From contig CM068583.1 in assembly GCA_035048485.1 (NCBI GenBank), positions 22,667,341-22,731,340 on the forward strand: a stretch of DNA of 64,000 bases, in the 5' to 3' direction. The position numbers and the translations under genes were made by a program. Positions 12,546-25,300 of this stretch are shown one piece after another. The stretch's first letter is position 1, and the number at the start of each line of letters is the position of its first letter. The notes beneath the pieces are model-generated. The model made no database searches, was not told where the DNA came from, and saw nothing but the letters and a program-made list of their open reading frames with translations. Source of the DNA: Pteria penguin (lineage: Eukaryota > Mollusca > Bivalvia > Pterioida > Pteriidae).

Positions 12546-15375
12546 GTATGTTTGTTACTATGTTTTATTTTGTTCGTAATTTCTTTGCTTTCTTGGATAC
12601 GATATATGTAGACTAATAACGTCACTGAGATAGTTTTATGCTCGATAGGAAGCTCTTGTCAGACAGTATCACATCTCGTTATCTAGAATTTTATTTCATT
12701 GGTTGGTTGATTGGGGTTTTCTGCGTTGCTTTTTCAACTATTTTACATTTATGTCGCCACATGGAAGGAGGAGGTAACCAATCTCTTAAACATAGTGGCT
12801 TAATCCGGGAATCGAACCCAGATTGTCCACGTGCAGTGAAAGCACTTAACCATTGCACTGAGCCTGCCTCAGAATCAGTCAGCAAACAAACATTCTCGCA
12901 CAACTAGCTAATAGACTGATAGAACTAGAACATAAGTTAGATACTATTAAGTCAACATCCCTTTTGAATTACCAGACAAAAGACAATGCAATCCTTGTCC
13001 AAAAATAAATAAAAGAATGCTGACTTGATTGCTATTCTATATCGCTAAAATTTAAAATCTCTTAAGAATGAAATAATGAAACATATGTTTACCTATCGTG
13101 TGGGAATGAAATATCATACCCATAAAAATCTGATAAAATTTCCATAAGTAAAGTAGTTTTCCCAAATTTATCTTTAACTGATGAGCAATTTCAAGGAAAA
13201 CCTTATAATGTTCTTTTAAAACTACTTTGCAGTAAAACGCCCACAAAACAAAATGTAAACGGGACGTTTCAATCTGGAAATATATATGATTAATTTGAAG
13301 AACATTTTATCTTTTAACTGCAGATGCTTACCTCGTCTCCAATATTGTTAGTAGCGATATGGCTGTCTCTGTTGCTTCTAGTGGACTCACAATGCCCTGT
13401 GCCAAAAAACACAAGGTGTAAATGTATTGACGGTCCCAAAGGGAAAGGACGCATCATCAGCTGCAAGGATGCAAATCTCAAGGTCATACCAAAATTCAAT
13501 CCATCTGATGAGTTATTTTCTGAGATAATCTTCAGCAACGGCTTTGATCCCATTTCGGGAAGATGTCTCTCATGTAATAAAATCAAAATCCTCCCAGCTG
13601 ACGCCTTCAAAGGCATAAAATTCGAAGCAATAGATCTTAGCCGAAATTCATTGGTAGAGGTGTCGCAAAAAGCTTTCAGAGGGCTTGAAACAGTTTTAAA
13701 AACCGTTATTATGGAAGGAGATGATACAATGGGACCCCCATACGAGGCCGTTTCCAGACTTCTTTATCTTCAGAGGTTGGTTTTTAGTAGGTTTGCACAA
13801 GGTACTATCAATCGGGAAAACACCAACATCGACTCACTACTCAACCTCGAGGACCTAGAGCTGAAGCAAATGGACATTGAAGAAATCACTCCTGATGCAT
13901 TTGTAAACCGACTTCCGAGTCTGAAAACACTTACACTCGAAAGCCTGCCTTTGAAGTATTTCCCAGTGGAAGGAATCGCTCCTCTGAAGTCTTTGGAGGA
14001 GTTGGCGGCAACAAGTGTGGATTTGGACACAAATCCAAGGGGAGCTTTCAAGAATTTGAATAATCTTCGTAAACTTATATTGTCTAACAATAAGATCGGC
14101 AAGCTTGAAGAAGGATGTTTTGATGGTATACAAGACACTTTAGAGTTCCTGGGACTAAAGTCAAACATGATTACCAATCATGAAAGCCAGGAGCTGGCCA
14201 TGTACAGATGGAGTCGTTTAGAGCACGTCAATTTAGGACACAACAGCATTACGAATCTTCCGCGTGGTTTATTTTATAATATGAACCGATTAAGCCGCCT
14301 CCACATTGACTCGAACAAAATTTCAACAATCGATAAGAACGACTTCCAAGGAATGGATAACTTACTTTACCTCGATATTTCATACAATCAGTTAGAAGGC
14401 ATACAGGAAGGAACGTTCGAAAATACTCCCAAACTGAAAGAAATTTATTTGCGCGGAGAAAATACACTTACTCCGTCAAAAGTGTTCAATTTAAACAGTC
14501 GCAGTCTCAAAGGGCTTGGTGACAGTTTACAGAAGCTAATTCTTACAGATTCAAAATTGGATGAAACTAACATGTGGGCAGCAGTGAGGCAAATGAAGAA
14601 CATAGAATTACTGGAGCTTGGAGGGACAAGTATAACCGAAATACCGGATTTTCAGTTCATGTACAGCAAGAATCTCAAGTACCTAATGTTGGAGAATAAC
14701 AAAATTACTGATATATCTCAGCTTGCAATGGCGGGTCTGGAAAACATTCTTGTCACCATCAACCTACAGAAAAATCAGATTCAGGTGATCGACAAGTGCG
14801 CGTTTGGTGGACTGACTCAGTTACGCAATATTTACCTTGGCGGCAACCCGCTCAAGTGTGACTGCAAAGCTTTGTGGCTACATGGATGGATCGAAGAAAG
14901 AAAAGCTAATGATGCAATATTAGAAAGTCTCACAAATGCTAATTGTGATAATGGGAAATTTCTAACTTCGCTGTCTCCTCAAGAGTTATGTCCCGTAAAA
15001 CCGATGGTAGAGGACACTTGTATCTCTTACTCCGACATCGTTTACCCGGCGACACAGCCTCCTACCACAACACTACGTCCAACGATCCAGCCATCTGCCA
15101 AAAGTTTCAGATTCCGAAAAGTCATCGAAGAATCGCGCTCGGCCTTTATAGAGTGGGAATTCAGGAACTATAACGAAATCGACACTCTGGTCATGGAGTA
15201 CCAACATATGCAAGAACAATACATGATTGCATACGATATACCACGAGGTGCTCTCAGTTTCAAAGCCACAGATTTGGAGCCCAACTCGAATCATCTGTTT
15301 TGCCTCAAGATTCACTACAGGAATAGCGCAAAGAAGGATATTAGACCGTGTATCGTGGTGAACACTCTTCCCTGA
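12543..15375 (+). CDS. Secreted leucine-rich-repeat protein
   Basis: The coding sequence is probably the ATG at 12543-12545 spliced to 13324-15375, giving 684 residues; if the 13324 ATG is used instead it is 683. From the N terminus: a hydrophobic signal peptide (residues about 1-23); a cysteine-rich LRR cap (CPVPKNTRCKC); at least a dozen leucine-rich repeats (about 50-500) with the LxxLxLxxNxI pattern; a C-terminal cap starting at NPLKCDCKALWLHGW (about 511-572); a Thr/Pro linker; and a roughly 90-residue fibronectin-III-like end. There is no transmembrane segment or GPI signal, so it should be secreted. The arrangement resembles extracellular matrix or recognition LRR proteins, including invertebrate proteins annotated as luciferase non-catalytic subunits. 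A ligand cannot be inferred. Nearly the whole protein is in one exon, and AATTAAA lies near 15420 as a possible poly(A) signal. Confidence 0.92.
12699..12873 (-). mobile_element. SINE family A
   Basis: On the minus strand it reads GGCAGGCTCAGTGCAATGGT at the tRNA-like head, then GGGTTCGATTCCCGG (B box), 'ggttacctcc', and a tail ending AATCAACCAACC. Other copies are at 44996-45160 (+) and 57995-58166 (-). It lies in intron 1 of the LRR gene. Confidence 0.85.
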
Positions 15376-15674
15376 CGGGAGAATGTTCGGTAATTCGCAG
15401 TATACGACGAAACCGTCGAAAATTAAATATTCACTATCTTCCATTCTTTTTGTGTAATAGCAAAGTCTAATGGTTGAGGTTAGGAAATATATGACCATTG
15501 TATGTCCCATAATGAATCTTTGACATATCTTGTCCTTTAAACGCTGATATATGATAGGTTGAATTGTAGGCAAAAAAACCCCAAAAAAACATCGGACTAG
15601 TTTTGAGCGACTGCATTTTAAGTGACGTCATGATATAACATTTTTCGACCTGTATAAATAAATAAATGAATAAA

Positions 15675-15858
15675 TATTTCGGTCACTGTTGTCCATCAAC
15701 ATATAGTGATACACGTTTATAAATACAGTATGTCCAACTTCAATCACTACAGGGGTAACAGGTGAATTTCGGTCACTGTTGTCCATCAACATATACTGAT
15801 ACACGTTTATAAATACAGCATGTCCAACTTCAATCAGTACAGGGGTAACAGGTGAATT
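15675..15858. repeat. Two 92-bp direct repeats
   Basis: The sequence starting TTTCGGTCACTGTTGTCCAT and ending 'ggggtaacaggtgaa' occurs twice back to back, with only about three differences. Confidence 0.9.
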
Positions 15859-16127
15859 ATTTACATTATCTTCAAACATACCAGTCTCAGGAAGACGAAA
15901 TTCTACACCTGCAGATCCCTATTTATGACAGGACCCAGATGTACCTTATCTGGATCGGAGTAATATGATCACTATGTCAAATGCAGTAAGTATACAACAC
16001 GTGAGTGGCGACCTAAACCACGCAGACTAAATATTCAGACTTGACCTACGATGTCTCTTTTAGAAGAGCTGGATGGATTCATATATTCACTTGTTTGCTT
16101 AAAAACAATGTATATTGTTCCTATGCA

Positions 16128-16530
16128 GATCGCCTCTTGATCTCGATGAAGCCCCCTATCACAGTGACAAGGGATGAACCACAGTCAAGTCGTGTTTGCT
16201 TTAAAGCAATGTACATATATATTGTTCCTGTGCCTAATTCAGAGATCGCCTCTTGATCTCGATGAAGCCCCCTGTCACAGTGACAAGGGATGAACCACAA
16301 GTTGTGTTTGCTTTAAAGCAATGTACATGTATATTGTTCCTATGCCTAATTCAGAGATCGCCTCTTGATCTCGATGAAGCCCCCTGTCACAGTGACAAGG
16401 GGTGAACCACAACTTGTGTTTGCTTTAAAGCATTGTACATATATATATTGTTCCATGCCTAATTCAGAGATCGCCTCTTGATCTCGATGAAGCCCTCTGT
16501 CACAGTGACAAGGGATAGGCCCATAAGTTG
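16128..16530. repeat. About 113-bp tandem repeat, four copies
   Basis: GATCGCCTCTTGATCTCGAT starts near 16128, 16244, 16356 and 16469. Each unit carries the 13-bp palindrome TGTCACAGTGACA and the word TTTGCTTTAAAGCA, itself palindromic in its core. Confidence 0.9.
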
Positions 16531-17129
16531 TGGCTAGTTACAACGCGGTTCAACTTTTCAGTTGTAACACTGGGTTTTAAACGTTGTATAAGTTTCTCTT
16601 GTTGTCGCTAGAACTGGGCAAACAGCGGCCAGAATGTCAGACAAGCCACTGCCTCACTATCAAGATTAATTGCAAGAGACATCTCTTCACGTGCAAGGCT
16701 CGAACCGATATCTACATGTAGAAATACTTTTTCGTATCACCATTACTCACCAAGCATGAACTGTCGTGCGAGCTTTCGTGTCGATTATATATTACTCGTG
16801 CTTATTGTCACAACTTGACGGAGTTCGTACAAAGGTCTTCAATTCCGGTTGCTGAAAACTCAACGAATGATATATATATATCTCCTACTGCTAGCGTACC
16901 AGTTTAAGGTGCAAGGCGTAGAGTAATGTGGGAAATAATTCGAGAAAAGACTCAGATTTCAAGGAGTGGAACGAATATCCCTACCGAAAGAAAAAAAACC
17001 CCAAAGACAACTTGAGAAATTTTCGGCAAGTTATATAATTTGCAACCTCTAGTAGCAACTTGTGACAGTATGACAGGAACTTTAATCACAGAATATTGTC
17101 AAATAGAAAGTAAAGGAACCAGTTATCAT

Positions 17130-17195
17130 TGGGTTCGAACCCGCAACCCTCTAGTGCGTAACTGAATACTATGTCGACTGACCTAAAGTGACTTG
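17130..17195 (-). mobile_element. tRNA-like SINE head
   Basis: On the minus strand GGTCAGTCGACATAGTATTC is followed by GCGGGTTCGAACCC, a B box. No proper acceptor stem is present. Confidence 0.4.
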
Positions 17196-17513
17196 ATTGT
17201 CATGTGATTCAATATTCTGAGTAACAGCACGTATAGTTTATCACATGATAAAGACAATATCTAATTATCATAAAACGTCATAAAAGACGCGCTGTCGGAC
17301 AGTGCCTTTGATTAAACCATATTTAGTTTACTTAAAGTAAACTATAAGAGAGAAAGAGAGAGAGAGAGATTAATGCTCACATGTATTTCATGCATTTGGA
17401 TTAGTCAAAAAGCCATACTATTTGGGTTTCGCGCGGGATTATCATAATATACCTTGCTTAATTATCATATTAAAACAATGAATAAAATTTACTAATTTGG
17501 GCGCTGAATTACT

Positions 17514-17554
17514 CAGAGACATAGATTACTTTACTGAAAGTAGTTTATGTCTCT
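17514..17554. mobile_element. 41-bp foldback element with 8-bp target duplication
   Basis: The ends CAGAGACATA and TATGTCTCT(G) are inverse complements. The flanks GAATTACT (17506-17513) and GAATTACT (17555-17562) are identical, an exact 8-bp duplication as made by hAT transposases. A related pair of ends is at about 58863-58911. Confidence 0.85.
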
Positions 17555-18635
17555 GAATTACTGGACTGTCCAAGTAAGGTTTTTAAAAACATATAGATTA
17601 TGAATTCAGGATAGATCTAGATCTTGCTATCTAAGTTCCGATAACAGCATAATCTCGCATTAAACAAGAACATTACAAATACTATGTATCAAACATGTAT
17701 GAAAATGAACATCACTAGTAAAGGTGAACGCCCATTTTAAAGCTCTGAATAAACTTGTAGAAACAAATATTTCTTTTGAAAATGAGTATTTTGATTCTAT
17801 ATATCCATTTTACAATTGCCGAGAAAAGGTTTTTATAGTGCATGTGTGTATAAAGTAGTCTGGTAATGCATGTAACATTACGACATGGGTGTCTTTGTAC
17901 ACGAAGTTTAACTTGACTTTGGCAAGCATATTTATCAAGGAACATAACTCTTAGATGGATACATTCATCATGTTTTCACTGTCCCATGAAGATAACAACA
18001 AAATGAGGGGACATACGGAAAATCTATAGACTTTCAATTTTCAAATTTTTATATTTAGACTAAATACTAATACAATGTGCTTATCAATTCAGTTTTTGAG
18101 GCCTCCCAATTGCCCTTAGCAACCAGGTTACTTCATCATGTGCTGAAATTATGTCTTCTGATTGACATGTGATGAATGTGTTTAAAGTGTGCTCATTATG
18201 TACTGCTTTCATATTCAAAACATGAATTATATATTTTACTTATATGGTGGCGACATCAGTGTGGTAAATGGCCTCCTCTTACACCTGGAAATTTCATATT
18301 TCAAAAACATTTACAAACCAAAAGCAGCAATTTCTGGCATCATGCATATCATCTATAAAACGAAAATACAAGTATTTGGTACAGAGAGCATTATTTTTAC
18401 ATTTCCATACATGGTTAGTTATATTCCATCATAATATCAATCGAAAAAATAAAATAATCATACCAATAAGTTGCAGTTGAGATTGAATTTTTCTTGATTA
18501 TTTAAAGAGTTTTGCAGGAATGATTTTGGTGTTATCAATAGTGGAGTGATGATAAGCTACACAAACTGAGTGCTCTATGATGTCATAGGGCTTCAATGTC
18601 TATGACTTCACATGAACATTGATGCAACAGACTTC

Positions 18636-18794
18636 GTTTCCTTAACTGCGGAGCTGCAACATTGGACAGAAAATTGATTAATATTCTCTCCAAATTTATC
18701 ACGTCATAAAGGAATCTCACGTCATTCAGATCGATTTGGAAGGAATGTTTATGATTTTGCTGTCCAATGTTATAGCTCTGCAGTTAAAGGAAAC
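18636..18794. mobile_element. 159-bp foldback element
   Basis: GTTTCCTTAACTGCGGAGCT at the left and AGCTCTGCAGTTAAAGGAAAC at the right form arms of about 34 bases that also include TTGGACAG/CTGTCCAA. No coding capacity. Confidence 0.85.
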
Positions 18795-19321
18795 AGGTCT
18801 ACTGGCATAGAACTTTTCCTTCTTTGACCTCTTCATAAAGAGAAAAATTAGTTCAAACTAAATGAAAATATGGAGATGGGAGAAAAAAAAGGTCAATTGC
18901 TAGGGTAATGTAATAGAGAAATCCACTAACCCTCATTCCAAGTTTTGTGTCTATATATTGGCAAGGCTTGACAATGAGGACCAAGCTAACTTGACACTTG
19001 GGTCTGAGGAATTCTCTATGCCAATCGTACCCTGGTGATCTACTCTATTTTATCTCAACAAAGTCAAAAGTTCTTGAACTTTCTCCATCCTAGGTCAGCA
19101 CAACCTTATAATAATTGTAAAAGTACACAGTGTTGTTGAGGTAGGTGTTTAATATTATATAACATAAAAGCTGATATACAAATAGTTTAACTTGCACATA
19201 CTGACAAAAAGATATACCAGGGATTGACTACCGGTATGTTCGTATTCTTCAAATTCAGAGAACAAAATCTATGGAATGAAACATCATCAACACCAACAAT
19301 ACCCTTCATTACAGCATATCT

Positions 19322-22300
19322 TCACTCTTGTAACATATGCAATAGTTCCCAATCCTTTTTGGAAAAATTCACTTTTCTTAGGTCTTTATTTAGTAAATTT
19401 GCATGACTGCATATACTATTGTGCAAATCTGTTTCAGTCGTTTCAATCAACTGTGATGCATACAAAATAAGAAATCTATATGATGCACTCTGATTGGTTA
19501 ATATTGGATATGGTTGGGATAAATTCAAACATTTCCGTAAAGACAGAAGTCTGTCAAGAACTTGTTCATAATTAACCTGTTCTTCAGTCTGCTGAACAAA
19601 TACAGATGATGAATTTGTGGTATCCATATGGTCTTCATTTCCTTGTAAGCCTCCTATAAATTGTTCAGGATGGGTAATATAACACAAAGTTTGGGATCGA
19701 AAAGATTGTGAATGTTCATGTTCAGGTTTGTCTTGTTGGCCGTCATTCTGTGCTCCTCTAAATTTTACATAACTCTCTGAAACAAAAAAATTGTTCAGTC
19801 ATAATTGCTTCATTGAAACAGGTCATTATATTTCGTAAACATTTTGAAACTTACAGCTCTTTGGCTTATAGGAAAAAGATCCACTTGTAATAAAACACAA
19901 ACACTCAGTTACATAAATTTTCATTATGTTTTCTGAGTGTATGTGTTTTATTACTCATACTGGACATCCCTTTGGAGAACTTTGAAAATTCTATTGATAC
20001 ATTTGTGATCATGAAACACTTATGCTTTTGGACAGTAGTAAATACTGAGTTTTTGAAAAGTATGTGTATGTCAAAGGTCACAATCAAGGCTGCAAAGTCA
20101 TACACATGGGTTACAACAAAAAGGTATTGTCATCAGGAATACAAATGTCCTATATCTTATAGTTCAAATGTTATGATCAGTGTTTAAAGTTTTTTTGCCC
20201 ATAACAAACAGACAGACCAAAAACTATAACAAACATACAGACCAAAAACTATGACAAACACACAGACCAAAAACCATAGCAAACAGAGACCAAAAACTAT
20301 AACAAACAGACAGACCAAACACCATAACAAACAGACAGACCAAACACCATAACAAACAGACAGACCAAAAACCATAACAAACAGACAGACCAAAAACTAT
20401 AACTCAGAAAAGATGAGTTTACAGAGAAAATAAATTCTGACTTAAATTCATTGTATGATGCTTATAAAATAGAAAATAAATTCTGACTTTAATTCATTGT
20501 ATGATGCTTATAAACTAGAAAATAAACTCTGACTTTAATTCATTGTATGATGCTTATAAAATAGAAAATAAATTCTGACTTTTATTCATTGTATGATGCT
20601 AATAAAATAGAAAATAAATTCTGACTTTAATTCATTGTATGATGCTTATAAAATAGAAAATAAATTCTGACTTTTATTCATTGTATGATGCTAATAAAAT
20701 AGAAAATAAATTCTGACTTTAATTCATTGTATGATGCTTATAAAATAGAAAATAAATTCTGACTTTAATTCATTGTATGATGCTTATAAACTAGAAAATA
20801 AACTCTGACTTTAATTCATTGTATGATGCTTATAAAATAGAAAATAAATTCTGATTTTTATTCATTGTATGATGCTTATAAAATAGAAAATAAATTCTGA
20901 CTTTAATTCATTGTATGATGCTTATAAAATAGAAAATAAATTCTGACTTTAATTCATTGTATGATGCTTATAAAATAGAAAATAAATTCTGACTTTAATT
21001 CATTGTATGATGCTAATAAAATAGAAAATAAATTCTGACTTTAATTCATTGTATGATGCTAATAAAATAGAAAATAAATTCTGACTTTAATTCATTGTAT
21101 GATGAGTATAAAATGCAATGTCAGTTTCCTACCTCAAACTCTCACAAGTAATGATCAATATTAAAGTGTTTTTGCCACATACAAACAAAGTGGCCAAAAA
21201 CTGCACGCCCAAAAATAAAATAGTTATGAGAGCAAATAACATTTAAAAATAAAGGTAACATTTTAATTATCTTACCTTGATCTTTCTCTAGCATTCTCTG
21301 TTCTAGTTGCTTTAAAGGTTGAAGTATAGCATGAATCAAATCTGGATTCTGTGATTTAGTCTTTTTATTTCCTAAAAATAAGAACCTCATATATGTTGTC
21401 AAATTCATTATGATATAGTAGGCCTATATATTACATGTAATATACATCCTTAAATCAAAAGTCTAAAGGACAAGGGTCAGTAATCCCCACTTCCAGCCTA
21501 ATGGTTTTTTTTTTTATATCTGACTTTGCTAAAGGATACATTTAAATTTTTGTCTCTATGAATATCTGCTCAATGACATATGTTTGAAAATTAATTCCCT
21601 TCTCTAAAATTTATGTAATATGAAGTATAAAGGCAACATCATCAGAACACTGATCTTGTATAAACTGACAGAGCTTCATTAAAATCAATTTATGATCAAA
21701 TACTTATTCGAAAATTCAAGTGCTGAATACCAGGTTTTGGAAGGGTTTGACCTTTGTTCACAATAAAAAAAGGTTTTATCATTGCATAATGTTATGAATA
21801 TTAAATTTCTAATTTCCCTTGTGAATATGAATATCGCAGGATCAGTGCATCATGCATCAAAGTACAGGAATATCAATACTCAAACTACTTACTCAGTGGT
21901 GCTTTTGAAACTTCCTTCTGCCCAAGTCTAACTTGTTGTAGAAACTGTGTTATATCTTTTACTTGATTTGGATTACTAAAGTAAATAATATACATTTTAT
22001 TTCATGATGGGTATGATTTTAAAGCTATGATTTGGAAGTGTTAGTATGTAATTTTCATACAGATTCATAATTTCTACTTTTCTAAGGTTAAGTTACAGAA
22101 TGATTTATCTTTGTTTGATGTTTACGTCACATGATACTGACGACAGTCTGATACTGCAGTACATGTGGCTAAGTTAGCAAAGCATTTTTGTGGTAAGTGA
22201 AGTACCCTAGGTTTAAGTGATTGAGACTGACTCTCACCAATCCCTTCTGTCTAAGAAAGAACTGTGACCCGACATAATAAGCAACTGAGAGAGAGAATGT

Positions 22301-25300
22301 TTTGAGTTGGCAAGGCTTCCTGACTTGAAACCTGAAATTGGCAGAGAGGGTATATAATACTTTTGGTTTTCTTCTTTCAACAAGGGAAGGATAATTCAAG
22401 AAAACAGATTAGTGGATCACATGATAAATCCCAGACATTTAATCATATAACGACATGGATACTCTGAAGCGATAGTGCCTAGTCACTATTGTGCTGTACG
22501 ACGTGTACTATCACTTTTTGCTTTACAAGAGTTATGAGGTATCTAAGGAGTACCAGCTGGCTTCTTGATGTCACAATGTATTTTGACATCATAAAGATGT
22601 TTTTCGTGATTTAAAAGCATGTGGCCATGTTCTAAGACATCCTTTCTAACGTTATTTTACTTCATTTCGATCTCCGAGAATGGATGCCATACAATTATTC
22701 GGTTCCGTGAAAGACAAAGTTTCCACAATTAGGTAGTTGTAAGGAGCAAGGGGCTTGTACAGATAGGCAAGTACTGCAATGACTGCAGATTGTAATCACT
22801 TGTAACTCGAGCAGAGGAAACTCAGTCCCTAGAGGCCTACAAAGTTTTTTTCGAAGTCCTTTCTTTGAATGTAATAAAAGTAAACATCAGGACCTACACA
22901 ACACAAATCTTAACACACATTTCACCAAAAAAACCTGGTCCAAAAATCTTTACTTATAGGTTTTATAACCCTGGTCCCCTAAACTAAGCTATAAAGAAAT
23001 CCAAAACACTTTACAGAAACTTCTGTTGTTTAAAAGTTGAAAACAAGTTTAAAGTCAAATACTGAGTAGTCACTGTGATAATTGTTATATAAATGTATTA
23101 TTGTCTACAATTTAAGATTCGTATTAGATAAAAGACAAGTAATTTATTGTGTATTTTGAAAATAACTTATGTGTCACCAGTAAAATAAAACAGCACTAAG
23201 GGATCACTTTGTCTGTCTGTCTGCTACACTCTGATATCAGATATAACGTAAGGATGGAGATGTACATGAAAGTTTGTATGACACAAATCACACCAGCAAA
23301 AACATGCAGAAGTTTCTAAAACTGGTATGTACACAGGAAATACAATAGTGCCTGCATAGTGTCCATCGTGTGAACCCCCGTCTCATCTCTCCTCCTCTGA
23401 AGAATGAGAGAAGGAGAGATGAGACAGGGGTTCACATGATGGCATAGTGTCATATGATGCACTAAACCTATCAATGCCTGTTTAAGCGGATACTATGCTC
23501 TCATAGTGTTGCTTTGGAAAGCAATAAATCTCGAGCGATAGTAAATGTTTAATGTTCTATTCTATATTCAATTGTTTTTACAATATTTGTATTTCACTTA
23601 CAATTTAGGATGTATGGGATTGCTGATATTATGACTTATGTGTTTATCCATTAACTTTATCCAGTTCTCCCAGATAAACAATTTGCCCTCTGCAAAATAA
23701 AATGATTGCTGTATTTGTCATGTAGCTGAGTACAAGAATGTGTAAGAAGTAAAATGACATTTTGAAACAAGTTTTCTTACTTCAGTTTATTCTATTGTTT
23801 ATTGCGAAAAAAATAAATGCCATAGGTAAAGTCATGTAAAGCAAATTCAAGGTACAGTATGGATCATGATCATATATGAAAAGTAATACAGTGCATGAAG
23901 AGAAAGGAAATGAAATGAATGATAAAAATGCAAATTACAAATAAATGTAGTGATATACTCTTTCCTTTTTAATTGAATACCCATGATAAAATTTCAAGTG
24001 AACACATACAATATAAGATGAAACAGTAGCACTGTACAGCAATAACATAATATATGAATAATGAATCTACACTGCACGCAACTAGAACAGTCCTAAGGGA
24101 CAACCCCTCCCCTTAAAGAAGCAAAGCTGTATTAGCAACAAATATAGTCAAAAGATCATGGTTGCCTTGACCTTGAAGATGTGACCTTGGTTCAATATCA
24201 TGATATATGTCTCATAGGTCACAATTATAACAGTCTATGTGAATAATGTTATGACTGGATTAAAAGGGTGTCAAATTAGTCTGAAAACCCTTTTAAAAGA
24301 ATATCTTGAGACCTTGACCTTTGACCATAAATATAAAATGGATCCTCTTTTGAAAGTGATGATAAGACCTAATTATAGAATATATGTAAGCAAAGAAAAG
24401 TTTTCTTGATATCTGCTACTTTAGATTACAACTTTAAATTTCTTATTGTTACATTAAAGATTCTTATACATATACCAGTACATGTATTATTAATTTGAGG
24501 AGTAAACTAAGCATCTTACCCAGTTTAAACTGAAATTCCAGCTGTTTAGCATATTTTGAAATTTCACTGCAATACAAACATCATTTTATCACATTGATGT
24601 TTTAACAGATCAAAGAATTATTCTGAAACTTTCCAAAATTTAAATTTGGTTTTAAGTAAATTTTGATAACCAGAATTAAATCATATTTAGCTGAAAATGA
24701 TGAAATAAAATTTCAAGTTGTCTCAACATGACTGACTTTTCTGATACAATCATTGCAAAATACTATCATAGAAATTTACAGAGATGATAAAAATGAACAT
24801 TTCAGTTTAAGATTCCTCGTTTACATTATGATAACATTGTATAAATAGATATGATGTAACTAACTTTTCTGTGTAGTCATCCAGTGCAAAAAGAAGCTGT
24901 ATTGTAAGAATGATGTAGGTCATAGCTATCATTTCATTATCTTCCAGTTTATGTTTCCATGTGTGGGTAATTTTAATCTTTCTAACATTCAAGGTCACCT
25001 TTCTCCACAGTGTTTGAACTAGGCGATGCATTTCAGCTAAAACACATACAATGCATTCATAACCATGATGGCAAATTTTCTATACTAAATATTTAGGTTT
25101 GGTACATGCAGGCTTTGAATGAGATGATATTTATTGATCTTGTCTACCCAAGTATTGAATGAATCATAAAAATAGTAACAATCTTGATTTTTAAAATCAA
25201 CTTAAATCTCTGGACAATTTCTAAGAAACATTGCTCTCATCTGCAAGAAGAGAGAGAAAAAAACAAAAAACGAGGTACAGCAAAAAGCTGGACAAGAGAT

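Larger units (their letters stand above)
15430..19300. other. Intergenic, repeat-rich, no gene recognised
   Basis: Lies between the LRR gene and the 3' end of TAF1B. It contains two direct repeats (15675-15858), a 113-bp tandem array (16128-16530), a 41-bp foldback element (17514-17554), a SINE-like head (17130-17195) and a 159-bp foldback element (18636-18794). I see no exon. Confidence 0.5.

Noticed and set aside
15073..15573. 166-residue minus-strand frame
   Set aside because: It overlaps the end of the LRR coding exon, which has clear protein domains on the plus strand.
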